DNA from: Microbacterium terrae
GTDB taxonomy: Bacteria > Actinomycetota > Actinomycetes > Actinomycetales > Microbacteriaceae
DNA: 64,000 nucleotides
Assembly: GCF_017831975.1 (NCBI RefSeq)
Contig: NZ_JAFDSS010000001.1
Location: 1,178,001-1,242,000 of the forward strand
Direction of reading: 5' to 3'
Shown piece by piece: positions 41,726 to 49,234 of the stretch. A program made the translations under genes and the position numbers. Positions within the stretch are counted from its first letter, which is position 1, and each line of letters starts with the position of its first letter. Below the pieces are notes generated by a model. The model saw only the letters and a list, made by a program, of their open reading frames with translations, searched no databases and was not told the origin of the DNA.

Positions 41726-42372
41726 GCGTTCACCGCCGAGAGCTCGGTGGCGTACTCGTCCTGGAAGGCGCGGGAGACGGCGCCGAGGATGTCGCTCGGA
41801 GCGATGTCTTCGCCGATGATCTCGCTCACCGTCGTGACACCGGCATCCGTGATCCCGCACGGGACGATGCCGCGGAAGCCGGCGAGCGTGTTGTCGCAGT
41901 TGAGGGCGAAGCCGTGCATGGTCACACCCTTCTGCACGCGCACGCCGATCGCCGCGACCTTGTCCTCGCCGAGCGGTCGATGCACCCAGACGCCGCTGCG
42001 ACCCTCGACCCGGTAGCCGACCACGTCGAACTCGCGCAGCACGCCGATGAGCACGTGCTCGAGGCGGCGCACGTGTGCGACCACGTCCATGGGCTCGGGC
42101 AGCCGCACGATCGGATAGCCGACCAGCTGTCCGGGCCCGTGCCAGGTGATCTTGCCGCCGCGGTCGACGTCGACGACCGGCGTTCCGTCGGTGGGACGCT
42201 CGTGCCTCGCTGTGCGCGCCCCCGCGGTGTAGACGGGCTCGTGCTCGAGGAGGAGCAGCGTGTCGGGCCGCTCTCCGCTCACGACCTCGGCATGCACCTG
42301 GCGTTGCAGGGCCCAGGCCTCGAGGTAGGGGACGTAGTCGGGGGCGAGCCCCACCGTCTGGATGTCGAGCAT
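41722..42372 (-). CDS. lipB: Octanoyltransferase
   Basis: Moves octanoate from acyl carrier protein to lipoyl domains, the step before LipA. The 216-residue protein has [13 protein letters not shown], the [18 protein letters not shown] signature, the catalytic lysine in KVAAIGVRV and the cysteine in GIVPCGI. ATG 42372 has AGCGGAGGAA upstream. It forms a two-gene operon with lipA and is divergent from the TetR-VOC gene, with 89 bases between their starts. Confidence 0.97.
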   Translation of the reverse strand: MLDIQTVGLAPDYVPYLEAWALQRQVHAEVVSGERPDTLLLLEHEPVYTAGARTARHERPTDGTPVVDVDRGGKITWHGPGQLVGYPIVRLPEPMDVVAHVRRLEHVLIGVLREFDVVGYRVEGRSGVWVHRPLGEDKVAAIGVRVQKGVTMHGFALNCDNTLAGFRGIVPCGITDAGVTTVSEIIGEDIAPSDILGAVSRAFQDEYATELSAVNA

Positions 42373-42449
42373 CGGTTCCTCCGCTTGTGGCGACGTCGCT
42401 GCAGATTTCTGGATCGCGTCCAACAATACGTCACCGACGACTCGCGCCC

Positions 42450-42455
42450 TACGCT
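42450..42455 (+). promoter_or_regulatory. Leaderless -10 of the TetR-VOC gene
   Basis: TACGCT is followed by six bases and ATG 42462. Confidence 0.6.
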
Positions 42456-42461
42456 GGGGCC

Positions 42462-43448
42462 ATGGCATCGGCAATCGGACGCCCGCGGGCGTCGTCGCGC
42501 GAGACCCTCGCCGAGGCGGCGACCGAGCTCTTCCTCGAGCAGGGCTTCGAGGCGACCTCGATCGTCGACATCACCACGCGAGCGGGGGTGAGCCGGTCAA
42601 GCTTCTTCAATTACTTCGGATCGAAATCCGACATCCTCTGGGCAGGTCTCGACGAGCAGATCGGCGTGCTCCAAGAGCGGCTCGCCGCAGACGAAGACAC
42701 GGATGCCGCGCGGGCAGTGCTCGCCGCCGTGCGGGCGATCGGCGACGGATTCATCCCCGACAGCCTCGCCCTCGGCATCGTGAGCGCGACCGCGATGGGC
42801 ATCGTCGACGAGCTCGAGCGCGAGGCGGCGCTGCGGCGGGCGCGCATCGCGCGCGTCGTCGCCGAGCGTCTCGCCCGCGGCGGAGCCGACCGCCTCCACG
42901 CCGACGTGGCTGGGGCCGCCTGGGGCGGCGCGGTGCTCGCGGCGATCGACGCGTGGGCGCACGACGGCGCGGGTCGCACGTCGCTCGCACGATTCCTGGC
43001 GCTGGCCGCGGACGCGGCCGCGCCGGTGTCGTCGCCGGTGCCGGTCGGCGAGGTTGCTCAGCTGCGCGTCGTGGTGCAGGCGGCGGCGTTCGAGCAGACG
43101 CTGGCGTTCTATCGCGACGTCGTCGGGATGCCGCAGGCCGAGGCGTACGAGGCGGACGGCGGGGCGCGGGTCGCCATCCTCGCCGCGGGCCGCGCCACGC
43201 TCGAGATCGCCAATCCGGCGCAGGTCGACTTCATCGATCGGGTCGAGACCGACGGCGATGCGCCGAGCGACCGCATCCGCATCGCCCTCGAGGTCGCCGA
43301 CACCGACGCGGCGGTCGCCCGGCTCGACGCCGGCGGCGCCGAGGTCGAGGCATCCGCCCGGGTGACGCCGTGGAACTCGCGCAACGCACGCCTCCGCGGC
43401 CCCGGCGGCCTGCAGCTCACCCTCTTCCAGGAGCTCGGTCCGGCGTAG
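42462..43448 (+). CDS. TetR-family regulator fused to a glyoxalase/VOC domain
   Basis: A 328-residue two-part protein. Residues about 10-60 are a TetR helix-turn-helix ([40 protein letters not shown]), followed by a TetR-like helical domain to about 190. From residue 200 to the end lies a VOC (glyoxalase/bleomycin-resistance fold) domain: [30 protein letters not shown], then [21 protein letters not shown] and [25 protein letters not shown] domain on a TetR regulator is uncommon and could act as a second ligand sensor. It is divergent from lipBA, which it may or may not control. Confidence 0.88.
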   Translation: MASAIGRPRASSRETLAEAATELFLEQGFEATSIVDITTRAGVSRSSFFNYFGSKSDILWAGLDEQIGVLQERLAADEDTDAARAVLAAVRAIGDGFIPDSLALGIVSATAMGIVDELEREAALRRARIARVVAERLARGGADRLHADVAGAAWGGAVLAAIDAWAHDGAGRTSLARFLALAADAAAPVSSPVPVGEVAQLRVVVQAAAFEQTLAFYRDVVGMPQAEAYEADGGARVAILAAGRATLEIANPAQVDFIDRVETDGDAPSDRIRIALEVADTDAAVARLDAGGAEVEASARVTPWNSRNARLRGPGGLQLTLFQELGPA

Positions 43449-43461
43449 CGCGGTGGAACCT

Positions 43462-43586
43462 GCTCGCCTGTCGCGAATGGATGCCGTGGGCTGCCACTTG
43501 TGACGGGCGAGCCGAGCGCGCTTCGTCATGCCTTCACTCAGCTGTCGCGAATGGATGCCGCGCCCGGTCACCCTCGACAGGCGAGC
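43462..43586. repeat. REP-like intergenic repeat cluster
   Basis: CTGTCGCGAATGGATGCCG occurs at 43468-43486 and 43542-43560. Between them, CCACTTGTGACGG (43494-43506) can pair with the first copy over 12 of 13 positions if G-U pairs count, the differences being transitions. GCTCGCCTGTCG (43462-43473) is an exact inverted repeat of CGACAGGCGAGC (43575-43586). The whole 216-base gap before the next gene is occupied by this structure, apart from the ribosome binding site. Confidence 0.6.
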
Positions 43587-43664
43587 GCGAGTTCGGGCGG
43601 TGCGGACGAAACGGATCGAGGCGGACACGTCGAAGATGACGGCATCCCCGACGATGGAGGAACG

Positions 43665-44270
43665 ATGACCCCCGACAGCCTCGACGACCTGCTCGACCGC
43701 TCGGCTCCCGCGACCCGCGCGATCGACGACCGAGCACTCACCGCGATGATCGCGGATGCTCGCAGGGAGGTTCCGCGCGGGCGCAAGCGCCGCGGCGCGC
43801 TCCTGGCCGGCTCGCTCGCGATCGTGATGCTCGGCGGAGCGGGCCTCGCCACCGCCGATTCGGACTGGCTCTGGGGCGCGGGCATGGACGACCCCCGGCG
43901 GAGCGTCACGTACACGTCGCCGACGTGGGGTGCGTGCGAGCTTCGCCTGGGCGAGCTGCGGGCGGCGAATCCGCTGGCGCAGGCGGGCATCGATCGGGTC
44001 GTCGACGCCTGGTTCGCCGAGACTGATATCGAGAGCGAGATGGCGCCCCTCATCGGGAAGTACCTCGCGGTGCTCGAGGACTCGCAGGCCGGGGATCCGG
44101 AGTCTCTCGCAGACCCTCGCCGCCCCGATCTGAACTACTGGGGCGCGGTGGATCTGTCGGTCGCCGAGCTGCTGCACGATGAGCTCACGGAGCACGGGTA
44201 CACCGGCCCCGGTGCCGGCCTTGCGTCCGGGGCGAGTCAGGTGCACTGCGAAGGGGAGCAGTGGCGATGA
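43665..44270 (+). CDS. Single-pass membrane protein, probable anti-sigma-like partner
   Basis: A 201-residue protein. The first 44 residues are charged and cytoplasmic (MTPDSLDDLLDRSAPATRAI), one transmembrane helix follows (ALLAGSLAIVMLGGAGLATA) after an RGRKRR anchor, and about 140 residues should lie outside, including two cysteines (WGACELRLGEL, VHCEGEQW). GGAGG precedes ATG 43665. It overlaps the next gene, a sigma factor, by ATGA. That coupling and the topology suggest a role in holding the sigma factor, although the order is the reverse of the pair at 14-16 kb and no zinc motif is seen. Confidence 0.75.
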   Translation: MTPDSLDDLLDRSAPATRAIDDRALTAMIADARREVPRGRKRRGALLAGSLAIVMLGGAGLATADSDWLWGAGMDDPRRSVTYTSPTWGACELRLGELRAANPLAQAGIDRVVDAWFAETDIESEMAPLIGKYLAVLEDSQAGDPESLADPRRPDLNYWGAVDLSVAELLHDELTEHGYTGPGAGLASGASQVHCEGEQWR

Positions 44271-44761
44271 CCGGCCGCGGCGACGCCCGCCTGACCGCGG
44301 CGCTCACCGCGGCGTCGCCCGACCTGCTCGCGTACCTCCAGCGCCGCGTCGGCGTCGACGATGCCCCCGACCTCCTCGGCGAGACGATGGTCGTCGCCTG
44401 GCGGCGGGCATCCGACCTCCCCGGCGACCCCGAGCGCGCGCGGATGTGGCTGTTCGGCATCGCCCGCAAGACGCTCCTCAACCACGCGCGCGGCGAGCGC
44501 CGGCGGTGGGCGCTGGCCGACCGCATCCGCTCCCACACGACGGATGCCGCGGCGCCGGCCGCCGACGAGGGCGCCGAGGTGCGCGACGCCCTGGACCGCC
44601 TCGACGCCGACCTGGCGGAGCTGGTGCGGCTCGTGCACTGGGAGCGGTTGTCGCTGGTGCAGGCGGCCGAGCTCCTCGGCATCCCCGATTCGACGGCGCG
44701 CACCCGGTACGCCCGTGCGAAGGATCAGCTGCGTGCAGCGCTCGGGGTGCGCACGGCGTGA
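44267..44761 (+). CDS. ECF-type RNA polymerase sigma factor
   Basis: A 164-residue sigma-70 family protein. Region 2 covers DLLAYLQRRVGVDDAPDLLGETMVVAWRRA to LFGIARKTLLNHARGERRR; region 4 covers LAELVRLVHWERLSLVQAAELLGI to ARTRYARAKDQLRAAL. AAGGGGAG precedes ATG 44267, which overlaps the stop of the membrane protein gene. A GTG two codons upstream is an alternative. It is clearly different from the sigma factor at 15.4 kb. Target promoters are unknown. Confidence 0.88.
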   Translation: MTGRGDARLTAALTAASPDLLAYLQRRVGVDDAPDLLGETMVVAWRRASDLPGDPERARMWLFGIARKTLLNHARGERRRWALADRIRSHTTDAAAPAADEGAEVRDALDRLDADLAELVRLVHWERLSLVQAAELLGIPDSTARTRYARAKDQLRAALGVRTA

Positions 44762-44845
44762 GATGCGCCCGACGCTGAACCGGCCGGCGCGCGCCGTGAC
44801 GCGCGGCGGCGCGCACAGGAGGCCGGGGTGGGGCATCCGCTCGCG

Positions 44846-44851
44846 TAGAAT
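44846..44851 (+). promoter_or_regulatory. -10 hexamer of ffh
   Basis: TAGAAT lies nine bases before ATG 44861, so the message has at most a very short leader. Confidence 0.5.
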
Positions 44852-44860
44852 CAGGGCATC

Positions 44861-46417
44861 ATGGCGACTTTCGGCACACTCTCCGACCGGCTCACCGAGA
44901 CCTTCCGCAACCTCCGCACCAAGGGCAAGCTCACGCCCGCGGACGTCGACGGCACGGTCCGCGAGATCCGGCGCGCTCTGCTGGACGCCGACGTCGCGCT
45001 GGTCGTGGTCAAGGACTTCACCGCGAAGGTGCGCGAGCGTGCCCTCGGCGACGAGGTCAACAAGGCCCTCAACCCGGCGCAGCAGGTCGTGCAGATCGTC
45101 AACGAGGAGCTCATCGCCATCCTCGGCGGCGAGCAGCGCCGCCTGCAGTTCGCCAAGAACCCGCCGACCGTGATCATGCTCGCGGGCCTGCAGGGATCCG
45201 GAAAGACCACGTTCGCCGGCAAGCTCGCCAAGCAGCTCGAGAAGGACGGCCACACCCCGCTCCTCGTCGCCTGCGACCTGCAGCGCCCGAACGCCGTCAA
45301 CCAGCTCCAGGTGGTCGCCGAGCGCGCCGGGGCGGCCATATACGCGCCCGAGCCCGGCAACGGAGTCGGCGACCCGGTGAAGGTCGCGCGCGACGGCGTC
45401 GAGGTCGCTCGCCGCCAGCAGCACGACATCGTCATCATCGACACCGCCGGCCGCCTCGGCGTCGACGCCGAGCTGATGAAGCAGGCCGCCGACATCCGCA
45501 AGGCCACCGACCCCGACGAGGTGCTCTTCGTCATCGACTCGCTGACCGGCCAGGATGCCGTCAACACCGCGAAGGCGTTCCAGGACGGCGTCGACTTCAC
45601 CGGCGTCGTGCTCTCGAAGCTCGACGGCGACTCGCGCGGCGGCGCGGCGCTCTCGGTCGCGAGTGTCACCGGACGCCCGATCATCTTCGCGTCCACGGGT
45701 GAGGGCCTCGACGACCTCGAGGCGTTCCACCCCGACCGTATGGCCAGCCGCATCCTCGACCTCGGCGACATCCTCACCCTCATCGAGCAGGCTCAGCAGG
45801 CGTTCGACGAGGAAGAGGCGCTCAAGGTCGCTGAGAAGCTCGCGACCGAGCAGTTCACGCTCGAGGACTTCCTCGAGCAGATGCAGCAGATGCGCAAGAT
45901 GGGCTCGATGAAGAAGATGCTCGGGATGCTCCCGGGCATGGGCCAGATGAAGCAGCAGCTCGACGACTTCGACGAGCGCGAGATCGACCGCACCGAGGCG
46001 ATCATCCGCTCGATGACGCCGGCCGAGCGCCGCAACACCAAGCTGCTCAACGGGTCGCGCCGCCTCCGCATCGCGCGAGGCTCGGGCATGACCGTCACCG
46101 ACGTCAACCAGCTCGTGCAGCGCTTCGAGCAGGCGGCCAAGATGATGAAGACCGTCGCGAAGGGCGGCATGCCGAACATCCCCGGCATGGGTCCGATGCC
46201 CGGTGCACGACCCGGAGCGTCGGCCAAGCGCGGCAAGCAGCCCAAGGCGAAGGGCTCGCGCTCGGGCAATCCGGCGAAGCGCGCCGCCGAGAACGCGGGC
46301 ATCGCCGCTGCGGCGCCGAGCGCGCCGACGGGCTCGGGCTTCGGGCTCGGCGGAGCGAAGGGCGCGCCGACCGAGGCCGACCTCGCCGAGCTGCAGAAGA
46401 TGCTCGGCCGCGGCTGA
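44861..46417 (+). CDS. ffh: Signal recognition particle protein Ffh
   Basis: The SRP GTPase that binds signal sequences as they emerge. The 518-residue protein has the N domain, G1 GLQGSGKTTFAGKLA, DTAGRLGVDAEL, SKLDGDSRGGAAL, and the methionine-rich M domain (MGSMKKMLGMLPGMGQMKQQL and RRLRIARGSGMTVTDVNQLV), which binds SRP RNA. A Gly/Pro/Lys-rich C-terminal tail of roughly 70 residues is longer than in E. coli but usual in actinobacteria. It acts with FtsY (39.2 kb). It is convergent with the YbdK-like gene across 22 bases. Confidence 0.97.
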   Translation: MATFGTLSDRLTETFRNLRTKGKLTPADVDGTVREIRRALLDADVALVVVKDFTAKVRERALGDEVNKALNPAQQVVQIVNEELIAILGGEQRRLQFAKNPPTVIMLAGLQGSGKTTFAGKLAKQLEKDGHTPLLVACDLQRPNAVNQLQVVAERAGAAIYAPEPGNGVGDPVKVARDGVEVARRQQHDIVIIDTAGRLGVDAELMKQAADIRKATDPDEVLFVIDSLTGQDAVNTAKAFQDGVDFTGVVLSKLDGDSRGGAALSVASVTGRPIIFASTGEGLDDLEAFHPDRMASRILDLGDILTLIEQAQQAFDEEEALKVAEKLATEQFTLEDFLEQMQQMRKMGSMKKMLGMLPGMGQMKQQLDDFDEREIDRTEAIIRSMTPAERRNTKLLNGSRRLRIARGSGMTVTDVNQLVQRFEQAAKMMKTVAKGGMPNIPGMGPMPGARPGASAKRGKQPKAKGSRSGNPAKRAAENAGIAAAAPSAPTGSGFGLGGAKGAPTEADLAELQKMLGRG

Positions 46418-46439
46418 CCCGATTCCTGCCGGTGCCGGC

Positions 46440-47603
46440 TCAGCCGTCGGCGAGGGCGAGGTGCTCGCGCAGCGACGGACCCTGGCGGAACTCGCGGATG
46501 AGGTGCATCACGACCTCGCGCAGGTCGCCGTCGGCCGCATCCGCCACCGTGAGCTGGCGTGAGTAGCTCGCACCCTGGGCGAGGATGCGCTCGACCCCGG
46601 CGAGCTCGCGGGCGCACTTGAGCTCGGCCGCGATGTCGGCGACCTGCTCGAGGGTCTCGGCGAGATGCTCGGCGACCGGGCGCTGCGTGCCCTCATGATC
46701 GACGATCACGCGGGCGTCGAGTCCGTAGCGCGCTGCGCGCCACTTGTTCTCGCGGATGAACCACGGCTGGATCGTCTCCAGCGGCAGGCCCTCGTCGATG
46801 CGGCGGGAGAAGTACTCGACGAGCGTCTGCACGAGCGCTGCGACGGCGGCGAGCTCGGGGAGGGTCGACATGCCGTCGCACGCGCGCACCTCGATGGTGC
46901 CCCACCGCGGTGCCGGGCGGATGTCCCATCTCACCTCGGTCGCGTCCTCCATGACCCCGGTGGCGGCCATGTCGGCGAGGTATCCCTCGAACTGGCTCCA
47001 GTCCTGCAGCGGCCACGGAAGCCCGGCCGTGGGCAGCTGCTGGAACACGAGGGCGCGGTTCGAGGCGTATCCCGTGCGCTCACCGGCCCAGAACGGGCTC
47101 GACGCCGACAGCGCCTGCAGGTGGGGGAGGTAGACCGACAGCGCGTTGATGATGGGGAAGACCTTGTTGACGTCCTCGACGCCCACGTGCACGTGGATGC
47201 CCCAGATCATCATGTTGCGCCCCCACCACTGCGTGCGCTCGATGAGCTTGTGGTACCGCGTCTTGTCGGTCACCTCCTGCTCGTACCATTGCGCGAACGG
47301 ATGGCTTCCCGCGCACAGCAGCTCGATCCCGCGGGGGTCGCCGAAGGTGCGGACCGCCGCGATGGCGTCGGCGATGTCGTCGACGGCTGCGGCGACGGTG
47401 TCTCCGATGCCGCTCGTCAGCTCGATCGTGTTGGTGAGCAGCTCGCCCGTCACGGTGTACCGCTCGAGCGCGGACGCCTCCTCGAGCGACTCCAGCACCT
47501 CGGGTGCGCGGGGCACGAGTTCGCCGGTCTGGCCGTCGGCGAGCATCAGCTCCCACTCCAGGCCGACGGACGCTCGGGCTGATGTCGCGAAGGGCACCGT
47601 CAT
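46440..47603 (-). CDS. Carboxylate-amine ligase of the YbdK / glutamate-cysteine ligase type 2 family
   Basis: A 387-residue GCS2-family enzyme that joins a carboxylate (often glutamate) to an amine with ATP. The N-terminal ASVGLEWELMLAD holds metal-binding glutamates. MIWGIHVHVGVED and RPAPRWGTIEVRACD are the expected active-site strands. E. coli YbdK has weak glutamate-cysteine ligase activity; actinobacteria generally use mycothiol, so the true substrate is uncertain. ATG 47603 follows a CAGACT hexamer by six bases on the minus strand, suggesting a leaderless message. Confidence 0.9.
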   Translation of the reverse strand: MTVPFATSARASVGLEWELMLADGQTGELVPRAPEVLESLEEASALERYTVTGELLTNTIELTSGIGDTVAAAVDDIADAIAAVRTFGDPRGIELLCAGSHPFAQWYEQEVTDKTRYHKLIERTQWWGRNMMIWGIHVHVGVEDVNKVFPIINALSVYLPHLQALSASSPFWAGERTGYASNRALVFQQLPTAGLPWPLQDWSQFEGYLADMAATGVMEDATEVRWDIRPAPRWGTIEVRACDGMSTLPELAAVAALVQTLVEYFSRRIDEGLPLETIQPWFIRENKWRAARYGLDARVIVDHEGTQRPVAEHLAETLEQVADIAAELKCARELAGVERILAQGASYSRQLTVADAADGDLREVVMHLIREFRQGPSLREHLALADG

Positions 47604-47796
47604 GCGCACAGTCTGGCACGCCGACACGCGGAGGCCACCGGTTCGCGGCATCCGGGGTCATCTGGCAGAATAGAGGGCTGGTGGCCGCGCTCGACCCTCT
47701 ATCCAGCGCCGGCATCCTCCCTCAGAGCTTCCGCCGGGTGTGCACCCCACTCTCCAGGCGATCGGTTCAATCACTTTCCACACATTCAGGAGAATC
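47604..47796 (+). promoter_or_regulatory. rpsP promoter and leader region
   Basis: CAGAAT at 47666-47671 is a plausible -10 for the rpsP operon, leaving a leader of more than 100 bases before the AGGAGA ribosome binding site at 47789-47794. The left edge carries the -10 of the divergent ligase gene (47615 to 47610). I could not identify a structured ribosomal-protein leader. Confidence 0.4.
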
Positions 47797-48219
47797 GTGG
47801 CTGTCAAGATCCGTCTCAAGCGGCTCGGCAAGATCCGTGCCCCGTACTACCGCATCGTCGTCGCCGACTCGCGCACCAAGCGCGATGGTCGTGTCATCGA
47901 GGAGATCGGCAAGTACCACCCCACCGAGAACCCCTCGTTCATCGAGGTCGACACCGACCGTGCGCAGTACTGGCTGTCGGTGGGCGCTCAGCCGACCGAG
48001 CAGGTGCTCGCCATCCTCAAGCTGACCGGCGACTGGGGCAAGTTCCAGGGCGACGCGAACGCCGTCTCGACCGTGAAGACCGCTGAGCCCAAGGCCGCGT
48101 TCGAGGTCGACTCCGCCAAGAAGTCGGTCATCAAGCCCAAGGCTGAGAAGAAGGCCGAGGCCGCTCCGGCAGCCGACGCTGAGGCCGAGGCTTCCGCCGA
48201 CCAGGCCGACGCAGAGTAA
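47797..48219 (+). CDS. rpsP: 30S ribosomal protein S16
   Basis: A 140-residue S16. The core ([26 protein letters not shown] to [21 protein letters not shown]) is standard, followed by an extra Lys/Ala/Glu-rich tail of about 55 residues, as seen in other actinobacteria. GTG 47797 has CAGGAGA upstream. It starts the rpsP-khpA-rimM operon, which in relatives continues with trmD and rplS but is interrupted here. Confidence 0.97.
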   Translation: MAVKIRLKRLGKIRAPYYRIVVADSRTKRDGRVIEEIGKYHPTENPSFIEVDTDRAQYWLSVGAQPTEQVLAILKLTGDWGKFQGDANAVSTVKTAEPKAAFEVDSAKKSVIKPKAEKKAEAAPAADAEAEASADQADAE

Positions 48220-48223
48220 TCCG

Positions 48224-48454
48224 TTGCTGGCCGCCGCGCTCGAGCACGTCGTCAAGGGGATCGTCGATCACCCCGACGACGTGCGTATCGACTCCTCCAC
48301 GTCGCCCCGCGGCGACGTGCTCGAGGTGCACGTCCACCCCGATGACCGGGGTCGTGTGATCGGGCGCGGCGGCCGTACGGCCAAAGCCCTGCGCACCCTC
48401 ATCAGCGCCCTCGCCGACGGACGCCGTGTGCGCGTCGACGTCGCGGACGACTGA
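48224..48454 (+). CDS. khpA: KH-domain RNA-binding protein
   Basis: A 76-residue single KH domain (YlqC/KhpA family) with the RNA-binding loop GRVIGRGGRTAKALRTLI, the GxxG motif. KhpA works with KhpB in some Gram-positives to bind many RNAs and affect division and cell size. It starts with TTG four bases after rpsP and is followed by rimM one base after its stop, so it belongs to the ribosome-maturation operon. Confidence 0.94.
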   Translation: MLAAALEHVVKGIVDHPDDVRIDSSTSPRGDVLEVHVHPDDRGRVIGRGGRTAKALRTLISALADGRRVRVDVADD

Positions 48455-48455
48455 G

Positions 48456-49136
48456 GTGTCAGACGCAGGAAAGGATGCCGGCGCACCCGCGCCCGCATCC
48501 GAGAAGACCAAGGTCGGCGCTGCGCCGACCGGCCGCACCCAGCTGCGGGTGGGGCGCCTCGTCAAGGCCCACGGCCTGAAGGGCGCCCTCAAGCTGGAGC
48601 TGTACACCGACGACCCCGACGGCCGTTTCACGGCCGGCGCGACGTTCACCCTCCAGGTGCCCGAGTCGTCGCCGTGGCACGGCAAGCCGCTCACGGTGCG
48701 CGAGTTCCGCTGGATGAACAGCCACCCCGTCGCCTTCTTCGAGGGTGTGGACGACCGCGACACCGCCGAAGAGCTCGTCCGTGCGATCCTCTGGATCGAC
48801 GAGGACCCGCGTGCGGTCAGCACCGAACCCGATGCCTGGTACGACCACCAGCTCGTCGGTCTCGACGTCGTCCGCGACGAGGTCGTGATCGGCCGGATCG
48901 TCCGCGTGGAGCACCTGCCCGCACAGGACCTGCTCGTCATCCGGGCAGCCGGCGCTGCATCCGACGACGAGGTCCTCGTTCCGTTCGTCAAGGCCATCGT
49001 CCCCGAGGTCGACCTCGCGGCCGGACGCGTGGTCGTCACCCCGCCCGCGGGCCTGTTCGAGCCGCTCCCCGAGAGCGATGCCGAGGGCGACAGCGACTCG
49101 GCCGATGCGGCCGCCGCGGACGACGACGCATCCTGA
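48456..49136 (+). CDS. rimM: 16S rRNA processing protein RimM
   Basis: Assists maturation of the 30S head and binds S19. The 226-residue protein has the N-terminal barrel RVGRLVKAHGLKGALKLELYTDDP and the C-terminal PRC barrel (WYDHQLVGLDVV to VLVPFVKAIVPEVDLAAGRVVVTPPAGLFE). A disordered N-terminal segment and an acidic Asp/Ala tail extend it beyond the E. coli length. GTG 48456 follows khpA at once. trmD would normally be next, but nitrate genes intervene and trmD is 5.9 kb away. Confidence 0.95.
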   Translation: MSDAGKDAGAPAPASEKTKVGAAPTGRTQLRVGRLVKAHGLKGALKLELYTDDPDGRFTAGATFTLQVPESSPWHGKPLTVREFRWMNSHPVAFFEGVDDRDTAEELVRAILWIDEDPRAVSTEPDAWYDHQLVGLDVVRDEVVIGRIVRVEHLPAQDLLVIRAAGAASDDEVLVPFVKAIVPEVDLAAGRVVVTPPAGLFEPLPESDAEGDSDSADAAAADDDAS

Positions 49137-49163
49137 CGTCCTCACACCGTCTCCCGGGTGACC

Positions 49164-49190
49164 GTGAGGTCGGTGTGATCGTTCGGTAAC
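49164..49190 (+). promoter_or_regulatory. Triple half-site operator of the nitrate reductase gene
   Basis: GTGAG-n6-GTGAT-n6-GTAAC places three half-sites at exact 11-base steps, 44 bases before the start codon. The same plan recurs before narK and nirB. It resembles GlnR boxes (GTnAC-n6-GAAAC). Confidence 0.65.
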
Positions 49191-49234
49191 ACGCCGCGCG
49201 TGCCCGTGGAACATCGGTCGGCGACCATGGGGGG

